Position numbers and translations under genes: made by a program. Shown here piece by piece: positions 1-5,333 of a stretch of 5,570 bases of DNA (positions within the stretch are counted from its first letter, which is position 1; every line of letters begins with the position of its first letter). Under the pieces are notes generated by a model, which ran no database searches, was not told where the DNA came from, and saw only the letters and a program-made list of their open reading frames with translations. The DNA is from Deltaproteobacteria bacterium (lineage in GTDB: Bacteria; Desulfobacterota; Syntrophia; Syntrophales; UBA2185): contig JAPLJQ010000589.1 in assembly GCA_026388495.1 (NCBI GenBank), positions 1-5,570 on the forward strand. Reading direction: 5' to 3'.

Positions 1-91
1 GGATCAGTTTGTGGATAAAAGCGGAAGCGACTTCCCATATCATCTCACGCCCTCGCCGGCATTTTCAGAAAACATCCCGTCTATGGCAGTT

Positions 92-122
92 TCCCGGAAT
101 CCGGGAGAATTGGGGACAGCTT
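92..122. repeat. Inverted repeat plus GGGGACAGC motif, possible REP/RAYT-type element end
   Basis: CCCGGA and TCCGGG at 93-105 form a 13-base palindrome with a one-base centre. It is followed directly by gagaattggggacagc (106-121). Motifs of the form AATTGGGGACAGN recur at the edges of REP-associated tyrosine transposase (RAYT, Y1/IS200-like) elements in many proteobacterial genomes. This is recall of a pattern, not an alignment. No transposase of that family is visible, so it would be an isolated end or fragment. Confidence 0.3.
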
Positions 123-208
123 CAGATGCTTTTCTTTACCACCATTCACCTGGTAATCAGCGAGACTTTATCAAGGAAAAAGGATAGTTGGCTGGAAATG
201 ACTGTACC

Positions 209-236
209 TGCAACTGTCCGGCTGTGGACAGTTGCA
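209..236. repeat. Perfect 11-bp hairpin with 6-base loop
   Basis: TGCAACTGTCC at 209-219 and GGACAGTTGCA at 226-236 are perfect reverse complements around the loop GGCTGT. Neither side is followed by a clear T-run on either strand, so a classical Rho-independent terminator is not well supported. It does lie about 150 bases beyond the stop codon of the caspase-like gene. It could be a transposon-end palindrome, a weak or Rho-linked terminator, or a protein-binding site. The structure is certain from the sequence; the role is not. Confidence 0.75.
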
Positions 237-246
237 ATAATTGAGC

Positions 247-351
247 GGATGGAAAGAAAGCAATTCTACGGATCATCTGACTGACTTCGATTAAGCTGAT
301 GATCCGCATGGCCGCCAGCCAATCCAGCGCAGGGAAGACCTTTGTATTTAC
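247..351 (-). pseudogene. Relic of an IS91-family (Y2-type) transposase C-terminal region
   Basis: The minus frame from 351 to 247 encodes KVFPALDWLAAM, then nine residues, then QMIRRIAFFPS. IS91-family transposases (putative-transposase family PF04986) commonly carry, near this point, a segment of the form VF.ALEWLAAM, nine residues, then QMVRYYGYYSN. Both the anchor residues and the nine-residue spacing agree. The RYYGYYSN part is altered here (RRIAFFPS), and the continuation after about base 247 no longer looks like transposase. The rest of the gene is absent: upstream the same DNA codes the end of the caspase-like protein in another frame. I infer a short decayed remnant of an insertion. 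The comparison is from memory of the family, not from an alignment run. Confidence 0.5.
269..306. repeat. 9-bp inverted repeat with 20-base loop
   Basis: CGGATCATC at 269-277 pairs perfectly with GATGATCCG at 298-306. A short inner CTT/AAG pairing (285-287 with 293-295) is possible. There is no adjacent T-run. It overlaps the segment that resembles an IS91-type transposase, so part of the symmetry may be inherited from coding sequence. Confidence 0.6.
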
Positions 352-382
352 ACTTGTTCGGCAATATTCAGGAACCGCACGT

Positions 383-1852
383 CTACTTTGCAACCCATAG
401 ATTGAACTGCTGCCCATCTCCGAATGCATTTTGATATTCTCTGTTTAAAATATCGGATGTAGAAACTGCTTCGATATCCGAAACTATACGCGCGATTTTC
501 ATCGCCTGCTCCTCGTATCCTTTTTTTGATATTATCTTTCCCTCAAACTTGGCATTGCCGCTGTCACTTGTTTTGTACATTTGGACACTCGCGCCATATT
601 TCTTGAGTCGAACACGGATTGCCTCGGCATCCTCTTCCCGTTTATTTATATAAACCACTCTCACTTTTAGGCCGCTGAAATTGTATCGAGTAATAGCATC
701 GCTGGGGGGGGCAGGTTGTCTAATTGCCACTACCTGCTGTCCATGAGTCAGATTCGCATTCTGTCGAGCCAAGTCGTCTTTCTCTATACGTAGTCTTTCC
801 TTCTCCGCCTCTATACTCTGCTTTTCTTCTTCCAATCGGCGTTTCTCTTTCGCCAAACGTTTCATCTCCTCCATCTGCACCCGCTGGGTGGCAAGATTTC
901 TCTTTTCTACTTCCAGACGATTCTTCTCCATAGCAACACTTTGCCGCTCTCTCTCCAGCCCTGATGAATCTGACTGCACCGCAGTCGTCATTCCTGTCAA
1001 AATGAACACAAATTCACCCTCCCCGTCAATGCTGCCGTATTGAGGAACCTGTTTGGTTCCTGTGTAGCGTGAAACCTTTGGCTTTACATAGGAGGCCAAG
1101 TCGCTGAAGGTGATGAAACCTTTTTCGTCCCGGTCCGCTGAACCATCCAGGGCATCCAGAATATACTTGGTAAATACGCCATGCCCACCTTCCTCATGGG
1201 CAAGTTCTCCTTTGCCCCCAGCGGTCAACATCTGATGTGCCTTGCGGGTTGTGATCTTCCGTAGATAATCGCGTTCGCTGGGAGGAATGGTTCCCGACCT
1301 CGTAAGCCCCAAGCCAGCATAACAGGAATCGATCAGGTAAAGAACGTGCTTAGCGCGCAACCTTCGGGAGAAGACCCGGACCTGATCCATGGAAATGGCC
1401 GTGGAAAATATGTTCCTAGTATCTGCATCGACGGGAATGATATAGCCCATCTGAGTGCTGTCAGCCATCTCCTCTGTTTGACCGTGGCCGGCAAAGAATA
1501 TTATAACACGATCGTTTTTTTGCACCTTCTGGGGTAATTCGTCTCCCAGAATCTTGAGAATGTTGTCCTTGGTTGCATGTTGATCAAGCAAGAGAGTTGT
1601 CTGGAAACCCAGGAATTTGAGCTTTTCCTCCATCGCCCGAGCATCCTTGACAGCGTATTCGAGGGAAGGCCATTTATCATAGGCATTGACACCAATGATC
1701 ACGGCATAGCTTTGATTATAAAGGGTATCAAGGGCGGGGGCTGATTTCGGAGTTATCTGGACACCACGCTTTGATTTGGGGGCGGCATCCAAAGACGTAT
1801 AAGACACTAGGGTCAATACACAAAAAATTAGTATAAAGCGATAATATTTCAT
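383..1852 (-). CDS. Exported caspase-like (peptidase C14) protein with coiled coil and C-terminal domain
   Basis: A 489-residue secreted cysteine-protease-like protein of the prokaryotic metacaspase type. The start is taken as the ATG at 1852, not the one at 1891. It has AAAAAAGG eight bases upstream (1861-1868), and starting there gives a clean signal peptide: MKYYR, a hydrophobic stretch at residues 6-19, and likely cleavage near LDA-AP (about 23-24). There is no lipobox. The caspase fold spans about 46-285: strand YAVIIGVNAY, catalytic His123 in FFAGHG, and Cys177 in LIDSCYAG, both intact. An EF-hand-like loop lies at 240-251 (D240, D242, G245, I247, D251). Residues 298-368 are a Glu/Lys/Arg-rich heptad-like coiled coil, followed by a Pro linker. 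The C-terminal 95 residues (KVRVVYINKREEDAEAIRVR onward) resemble LytR_C- or SPOR-like domains, which is only an inference. Substrates would be basic (Arg/Lys) sites if it is metacaspase-like. It stands alone on its strand, with no coupled partner visible. Confidence 0.88.
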   Translation of the reverse strand: MKYYRFILIFCVLTLVSYTSLDAAPKSKRGVQITPKSAPALDTLYNQSYAVIIGVNAYDKWPSLEYAVKDARAMEEKLKFLGFQTTLLLDQHATKDNILKILGDELPQKVQKNDRVIIFFAGHGQTEEMADSTQMGYIIPVDADTRNIFSTAISMDQVRVFSRRLRAKHVLYLIDSCYAGLGLTRSGTIPPSERDYLRKITTRKAHQMLTAGGKGELAHEEGGHGVFTKYILDALDGSADRDEKGFITFSDLASYVKPKVSRYTGTKQVPQYGSIDGEGEFVFILTGMTTAVQSDSSGLERERQSVAMEKNRLEVEKRNLATQRVQMEEMKRLAKEKRRLEEEKQSIEAEKERLRIEKDDLARQNANLTHGQQVVAIRQPAPPSDAITRYNFSGLKVRVVYINKREEDAEAIRVRLKKYGASVQMYKTSDSGNAKFEGKIISKKGYEEQAMKIARIVSDIEAVSTSDILNREYQNAFGDGQQFNLWVAK

Positions 1853-1860
1853 CGATACGA

Positions 1861-1868
1861 CCTTTTTT
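1861..1868 (-). promoter_or_regulatory. Ribosome binding site fixing the caspase start
   Basis: AAAAAAGG on the minus strand ends eight bases before the ATG at 1852. The longer candidate start at 1891 would add 13 charged residues in front of the signal peptide, so this site decides the start. Confidence 0.6.
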
Positions 1869-1892
1869 ATCACAAATCGATGACAATTCATA

Positions 1893-1945
1893 CATCAGAC
1901 ATCAACAAATATCTACTATATTTTATGATTTACATTCGAGATTAT
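1893..1945 (-). promoter_or_regulatory. AT-rich stretch, possible promoter of the caspase gene
   Basis: The 260-base gap between the DUF3343 gene and the caspase gene becomes very AT-rich on the caspase side. TATAGT on the minus strand (1915-1920) is a fair -10 candidate about 60 bases before the ATG. No good -35 hexamer sits 16-18 bases above it. I see no hairpin with a T-run in the rest of the gap (1946-2112) that would end the upstream operon, and no small gene there. A promoter here is inferred mainly from gene layout and composition. Confidence 0.25.
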
Positions 1946-2112
1946 GTTGGTTCGCCAAAAGTACCGGGCGCTTGATTTCAGGAAGCTATACGTATTTTGT
2001 TAACCAAAGAAAAGTGCCTCTCAAGACATCGCATGTTTCAACTGGCAAGCAATGAATCAGTCTGATGGTCGGATGTGACTCTTGGTTTCGTCGGCTGTTT
2101 GCGGGAGACGGA

Positions 2113-2340
2113 TTACAGGGGGCGAATTTCGCGGATTTCCACCTTGCCGTCAAGGGCGTCTTCAATCCGGCTCCTGTAATCGACGGTAAAGCGCAGGCAT
2201 ACGCCGCAATCGGAGCTGATATGACGGGGAACAGGGATAAGCTTGTGAGGGAGCCCCATTTCCTTGAGAATCTTTTCGGATCGCAAGGCGTGATGGACGG
2301 AGTTGAACAGAACGACGTGATAGACTTCCTTATCCGTCAC
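2113..2340 (-). CDS. DUF3343 protein, putative Se/S carrier partner of YedF
   Basis: A 75-residue cytosolic protein that fits DUF3343 (PF11823, described as putative Se/S carrier-like). It has the family layout: an N-terminal strand and helix (VYHVVLFNSVHHALRSEKIL), then the core P37-VPRHISSDCGVCLRF with Cys45 and Cys48 in a CxxC arrangement, ending with a basic-acidic tail. The length is typical. It starts with GTG at 2340. The GTG overlaps the TGA of yedF (GTGA, 2337-2340), and GGGGAGG lies 11 bases upstream inside yedF, so translation is coupled. The CxxC pair could carry a persulfide or perselenide handed over by YedF or the desulfurase. No biochemical role is firmly established for the family, so the carrier role is an inference from family naming and constant pairing with yedF. 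Confidence 0.85.
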   Translation of the reverse strand: MTDKEVYHVVLFNSVHHALRSEKILKEMGLPHKLIPVPRHISSDCGVCLRFTVDYRSRIEDALDGKVEIREIRPL

Positions 2341-2954
2341 GGAATGACCAGCCTCCCCGCCGCCGCCATGGTTGAGGTGATATCGTACATATTGGAGACG
2401 ATCCCGCAGGCAAGATCGTTTGAGATGCCGAAATAATTCAAACAGGTGCCGCAGACAAGGATGGACACACCGGCTTCCTCGATCTTTTTGAGATCGTCCA
2501 ACACTTCCGAGTCTTTGACCGTCAGCTTCACACCGGTGTTGTAGAAAATCAGGGTTTCCGGAAGAGGATCCAGGGTTAGAATGGTATGGATGAAACTCCT
2601 GATGAGTACGTATCCCAGTTCGTCATTTCCCCGTCCCATCCGGTCAGAAGAGATGACCACAACAAGAGGTCCAGCAGTCGCACAACTGTCATTGAATGTC
2701 CCGGACGGGGACTGTTCTGTTTCCGCAGGCGCCGTTCCGCCCTGCTTCTTCGAGAGATGGATATGGAACGTGCCGTCCTCTTTCTTCTCGGTGTCAACTG
2801 TACAACCCGATTTCGTTCCCATGCGCCTGACGTTCTCCGCGGCTGTGTCATTGTCCACGATCACCGTGATCTCGTCCTCCTGCTCCAGTGCTTTTTTCGT
2901 CAGGATGACGGGCTGGGGGCAGGCCAAGCCTTTCGCGTCAATGATGTTTTTCAT
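2337..2954 (-). CDS. yedF: Selenium metabolism protein YedF (TusA domain plus DsrE-like domain)
   Basis: This 205-residue cytosolic protein matches the two-domain YedF type (TIGR03527), which is found in organisms that use selenium. Residues 1-70 are a TusA/SirA-like domain with the hallmark CPQP motif, Cys12 being the expected persulfide or perselenide site. A Gly/Pro/Ser/Thr-rich linker follows at 71-94. Residues 96-205 form a DsrE/DsrF-like domain with DRMGRGNDELG at 104-114, a CGTC pair (Cys168, Cys171) and the typical NMYDI...VIP end. The exact function of YedF is not known. Transfer of S or Se from a desulfurase to an acceptor is the usual inference. The start ATG at 2954 has AAGGGAG 12 bases upstream (2967-2973), a rather long spacing. 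It is coupled to the DUF3343 gene and follows a cysteine desulfurase, a natural donor. No selD is seen in the window. Confidence 0.9.
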   Translation of the reverse strand: MKNIIDAKGLACPQPVILTKKALEQEDEITVIVDNDTAAENVRRMGTKSGCTVDTEKKEDGTFHIHLSKKQGGTAPAETEQSPSGTFNDSCATAGPLVVVISSDRMGRGNDELGYVLIRSFIHTILTLDPLPETLIFYNTGVKLTVKDSEVLDDLKKIEEAGVSILVCGTCLNYFGISNDLACGIVSNMYDITSTMAAAGRLVIP

Positions 2955-3091
2955 AATATAAGATATCTCCCTTCGGTCGATATGACATAAAATTGTCGAT
3001 ATGATATAAATTTTCCAACATGATACAGGGTTTCCGATAAAATACGGAATTGCCTATGAGGTGCTAAATTTCGGTTGAATACTGCCCGGTA
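2955..3091 (-). promoter_or_regulatory. yedF leader region, possible internal promoter or operator
   Basis: This 137-base gap is by far the longest within the cluster and is clearly AT-richer than the genes on both sides. It suggests that yedF-DUF3343 can be transcribed separately from the desulfurase. Candidate -10 elements on the minus strand (TATCAT, TTTATA) occur within or beside the tandem repeats, but none has a convincing -35 partner. A 5-bp TTCCG/CGGAA pairing (3033-3051 region) has no T-run, so no terminator for the desulfurase gene is evident. Confidence 0.35.
2976..3013. repeat. Two tandem 19-base direct repeats upstream of yedF
   Basis: Copy one (2976-2994, gtcgatatgacataaaatt) and copy two (2995-3013, gtcgatatgatataaattt) are adjacent and agree at 17 of 19 positions. 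The next 19 bases (3014-3032) keep a weaker likeness, 11 of 19, around atgata. The pair ends 21 bases before the yedF ATG, just above its ribosome binding site. Spacing close to two helical turns suits tandem binding of a regulator, but chance slippage in AT-rich DNA is also possible. Confidence 0.7.
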
Positions 3092-4258
3092 TCACTTCCC
3101 ATGACCGTGGCGGCTGGTCAGATGCTGTACCGCCTCTAAGGCACGATCGATGTCCTCTTCCGTATTGAAATAACCGAAACTGAACCGGACTGTCCCACCG
3201 GGGAAGGCGCCGATGGTTCTGTGAGCGGCGGGAGCGCAGTGCAACCCCGGTCTGGACATGATGCCGAATTGTTCGTCGAGGGCGAAAGACGCCTCCGAGG
3301 ATGTCATCCCGTCGATATTGAAAGAAACAACGGGGATTTGGAGCAATGCGTCTCCCGGTCCGTATATATGGACGCCGCTGATGGATTTAAGACCGTCCAG
3401 AAAGCGTCGGGTCAGCATCATTTCTTCTGCACGGATGTTATCGATGCCCCTGCCTGTGATATAGTCCACTCCGGCGCCCAGCCCTGCGAGCCCGATGGTG
3501 TTAGGCGTGCCGGATTCGTATCGGTCGGGCATGAAGTCCGGTTGCTGTTCAAATTCCGACCGGCTCCCCGTTCCACCGAGTAAAAGCGGCGGAATTTTCT
3601 TCTCAAGGCCCTTTCGAATGTAGAGCCCCCCCGTTCCCTGGGGGCCAAAGAGGGACTTGTGTCCCGTAAAGGCGAGAAGGTCGATGTTCATTTCCTCGAC
3701 GTGGATCGGCAGAGCTCCCGCCGTCTGGGCTGCATCCACGCAGAAGATAAGGCCGTGTTCCCTCGCAATATTTGCGATTTCCTGAATGGGCATGATCGTG
3801 CCTGTCACATTGGAGGCATGGGTCAGGACAATGGCTTTTGTATTGCTCTTTATCGCGGGCGCCAGGTCGGCCTGGTCAAGCACTCCCTGAGGGGAACATC
3901 TGACGACAGATAAGGGACAGCCTTTGGCTTCCAGAGCCCGGAGGGGCCGCATCACCGAATTGTGCTCCATGCCCGATGTAATGACGTGATCGCCCGGCGA
4001 GAGGAGCCCTCCAATTGCCAGATTCAGCGCTTCCGTGGCGTTCTTCGTGAAAACGATCTGAAAGGGATCTTTCGTTCCGAAAAGACGGGCGAGGGACTCT
4101 CTGGTTTCCATGATGATCCTGCCCGCCTCGATGGACAGCCGGTGCGCCGACCTGCCGGGACTGCCGCCGATTATCCGCTGGTAGCGATCCATGGCCAGCA
4201 GCGTTTCTTCAGGTTTCGGCCAGGATGTGGCGGCGTTGTCAAAATAAATCAGATTCAT
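3092..4258 (-). CDS. Cysteine desulfurase / selenocysteine lyase family protein (TIGR01977 type)
   Basis: A 388-residue class V aminotransferase-fold, PLP-dependent enzyme that should release sulfur from cysteine, or selenium from selenocysteine, as an enzyme-bound persulfide or selenide plus alanine. Seen in sequence: the N-terminal YFDNAATSWPKP signature, the cofactor-site segment GMEHNSV with His98, Asp175 and Gln178 in CVDAAQTAG, the PLP-binding Lys201 in FTGHKSLFGPQG, and catalytic Cys341 in SRPGLHCAPAAH. The length is typical, and no part is missing. The GPQG and RPGLHCAP signatures fit the TIGR01977 branch, named after Enterococcus faecalis EF2568. In that branch members often occur with selenium genes, rather than the housekeeping IscS or SufS. 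AGGGA at 4268-4272 lies nine bases before the ATG and across the stop of the radical SAM gene, six bases away, so the two are one transcription unit. Preference for Se or S cannot be read from sequence. Confidence 0.9.
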   Translation of the reverse strand: MNLIYFDNAATSWPKPEETLLAMDRYQRIIGGSPGRSAHRLSIEAGRIIMETRESLARLFGTKDPFQIVFTKNATEALNLAIGGLLSPGDHVITSGMEHNSVMRPLRALEAKGCPLSVVRCSPQGVLDQADLAPAIKSNTKAIVLTHASNVTGTIMPIQEIANIAREHGLIFCVDAAQTAGALPIHVEEMNIDLLAFTGHKSLFGPQGTGGLYIRKGLEKKIPPLLLGGTGSRSEFEQQPDFMPDRYESGTPNTIGLAGLGAGVDYITGRGIDNIRAEEMMLTRRFLDGLKSISGVHIYGPGDALLQIPVVSFNIDGMTSSEASFALDEQFGIMSRPGLHCAPAAHRTIGAFPGGTVRFSFGYFNTEEDIDRALEAVQHLTSRHGHGK

Positions 4259-4264
4259 GACAGA

Positions 4265-5233
4265 CTATCCCTGACTGCAAGACAGCAGTGATCCGGAACA
4301 GGATGATCCCGCCCCGGCGGTGCACCCGAAACAATGGACGCCGGTGACGATCCGCCGCTCTCTCAGCAGATCACTGTCAAAATCTTCGACCCTGTCCGGT
4401 GCGCCGTGATTGACCATCATTCCAAGAGCCAGATTAAAGTCGCAATCATACATCGTCCCGTCCCAGTCGATGCTGATCTGATGACGGCACATCAAACCGT
4501 CAATTGTGGCCGGATTGAAGGCGGTTGTGAGCATCGCCAGATAATTTTCCATTTCTCCGTTCTGTTCAAGGCGCCGCCGGAACCGTCCCAGAGGCAGGTT
4601 TGTCAGAGCGATGAGCTTGCTGAAGGAGATGTCGAAGCGGGCCCTCAGCTCCTGGCGGTAGGCATCCTCAAGGACGGATTGATCGGGTGGTAGAAAAGGG
4701 CCGCCCGGGTTGTATACCAGTGTCAGGGGCAGTTCGTTTTCTATGCCGTAACCTGCCTCGTTGAGGAGACGCAGCGCTGCGATGCTTCTCCGATGGACGT
4801 CGGGGCCCCTTTGGGCATTCACATTTTCCTCCAGATAACAGGGCAGGGATCCGACGAGTCCCACTTTTCTTTTCCTGAGAAAAGGGATGATTTCTTTTTC
4901 GGGAGACTCCATGAGGGCCGTCAGGTTGGTGCGCATCTGAACTTTTTGTTCCTTTTCTTGTAAAGCTGAAATGAAACGCGTGATTTCCGGGTGCAGTTCC
5001 GGAGAACCGCCGGTGATATCCACCAGACGGAAGGTGTTTTTCTCCGCAAGCGCCAGAATCTTTTCCATGGTTGCCCACGACATTATCTCCGTCCGACCGG
5101 GAGAGCATTCCAGATGACAGTGCGCGCAGGCCAGGTTACAATACCGGCCGATGTTGACCTGAAGTATCTCAATCCCCTGGCTCTGGAGTCCCTCGGGAAA
5201 AATTTCCGTTATTCTCGCATCAAAGTCGTTCAT
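4265..5233 (-). CDS. arsS: ArsS-family radical SAM protein with Cys-rich C-terminus
   Basis: A 322-residue cytosolic radical SAM enzyme of the TIGR04167 (ArsS) type. The cluster-binding CxxxCxxC is Cys32, Cys36, Cys39 in CNLACAHCH, followed by CSPGRTEIMSW and the SAM-site segment DITGGSPELHP. The stretch LVYNPGGPFLPP (172-183), then SKLIALTNLPLGRF, is characteristic of this family. The C-terminal region holds further cysteines at 249, 264 (YDCDFN), 301, 304, 312 and 319 (HCFGCTAGAGSSC), probably for an auxiliary Fe-S cluster. Characterised ArsS makes arsenosugar precursors from dimethylated arsenic, but no arsM is visible here, so the substrate is uncertain. Some family members contain selenocysteine; this one has no in-frame TGA and ends at TAG. 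The start is placed at 5233 because GGGGGA (5241-5246) lies about eight bases upstream. The ATG at 5263 has no such site. Confidence 0.85.
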   Translation of the reverse strand: MNDFDARITEIFPEGLQSQGIEILQVNIGRYCNLACAHCHLECSPGRTEIMSWATMEKILALAEKNTFRLVDITGGSPELHPEITRFISALQEKEQKVQMRTNLTALMESPEKEIIPFLRKRKVGLVGSLPCYLEENVNAQRGPDVHRRSIAALRLLNEAGYGIENELPLTLVYNPGGPFLPPDQSVLEDAYRQELRARFDISFSKLIALTNLPLGRFRRRLEQNGEMENYLAMLTTAFNPATIDGLMCRHQISIDWDGTMYDCDFNLALGMMVNHGAPDRVEDFDSDLLRERRIVTGVHCFGCTAGAGSSCSGSLLSCSQG

Positions 5234-5240
5234 GATTGGA

Positions 5241-5246
5241 TTCCCC
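5241..5246 (-). promoter_or_regulatory. Ribosome binding site fixing the ArsS-family start
   Basis: GGGGGA on the minus strand lies eight bases before the ATG at 5233 and favours this start over the in-frame ATG at 5263. The latter is preceded by AT-rich DNA without a purine-rich site. Confidence 0.55.
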
Positions 5247-5294
5247 CGTGTATCGACTCTCATCGATGGTGGTTTTATCGATTTTACCTTCCTT

Positions 5295-5322
5295 ATACTA
5301 CGGGAATGAGGAGCAAATGCAA
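5295..5322 (-). promoter_or_regulatory. Weak promoter candidate before the ArsS-family gene
   Basis: On the minus strand TTGCAT (5317-5322) and TAGTAT (5295-5300) are separated by 16 bases and lie 62 bases and more above the ATG at 5233. Both hexamers match the sigma-70 consensus only partly. The gap to the rhodanese gene shows no terminator hairpin, so read-through from upstream is equally possible. Confidence 0.25.
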
Positions 5323-5333
5323 CAACTAAAAGA

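Larger units (their letters stand above)
182..325. repeat. Long-range inverted repeat enclosing the hairpins
   Basis: TTGGCTGG at 188-195 is exactly complementary to CCAGCCAA at 315-322. GGA/TCC flanks (182-184 and 323-325) would extend the pairing past a three-base bulge. It encloses two perfect hairpins and a weaker 5-bp stem (AATTG 239-243 with CAATT 261-265). Together these could fold into a multibranched structure on either strand. The 8-bp outer match alone could be chance, because the right arm falls in the transposase-like coding relic. Confidence 0.35.
1..382. other. Non-coding end region with mobile-element debris
   Basis: I find no complete gene in these 382 bases downstream of the caspase-like gene. 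Short open frames exist on both strands. A plus-strand frame is open from base 2 to a TAG at 185-187, and a minus-strand ATG at 43-41 with a GAGG seven bases upstream runs off the window edge after 14 codons. Neither gives a recognisable protein. The region does contain a degraded IS91-type transposase segment, two strong hairpins and a REP/RAYT-like motif, listed separately. It is best read as a scar of past insertions. Confidence 0.5.

Noticed and set aside
1..43. Minus-strand ATG at 43 with GAGG seven bases upstream, possibly the start of a further gene
   Set aside because: Only 14 codons are visible, which is too little to support a gene.
2..187. Plus-strand frame open from the left edge to TAG, possibly the end of an upstream gene
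   Set aside because: The translated sequence shows no family feature, and 61 open codons alone are weak evidence. The other five genes with intact context all run the opposite way.
9..284. Plus-strand open frame of 91 codons in the left end
   Set aside because: It has no ribosome binding site that I can defend, no recognisable domain, and it crosses the hairpins and the antisense transposase-like relic.
187..322. attC (integron recombination) site suggested by GTTGGCT and the folded structure
   Set aside because: The required RYYYAAC and GTTRRRY core pairs are not both present, and there is no cassette layout.
2065..2436. Plus-strand 123-codon open frame
   Set aside because: It lies antisense to yedF and the DUF3343 gene, both of which carry clear family motifs.
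2581..2990. Two overlapping plus-strand open frames of 126 and 134 codons
   Set aside because: Both are antisense shadows of yedF, with arginine- or serine-rich translations and no motifs.
3030..3055. TTCCG/CGGAA pairing as a terminator after the cysteine desulfurase
   Set aside because: The stem is only five base pairs and no T-run follows on the minus strand.
4259..4340. Selenocysteine codon in the radical SAM tail
   Set aside because: Reading the codons through to the TAG shows no in-frame TGA and no SECIS-like hairpin after one.
4668..5108. Minus-strand 146-codon frame within the radical SAM gene
   Set aside because: It is an alternative frame of the ArsS-family gene, basic and low in complexity, without any domain.
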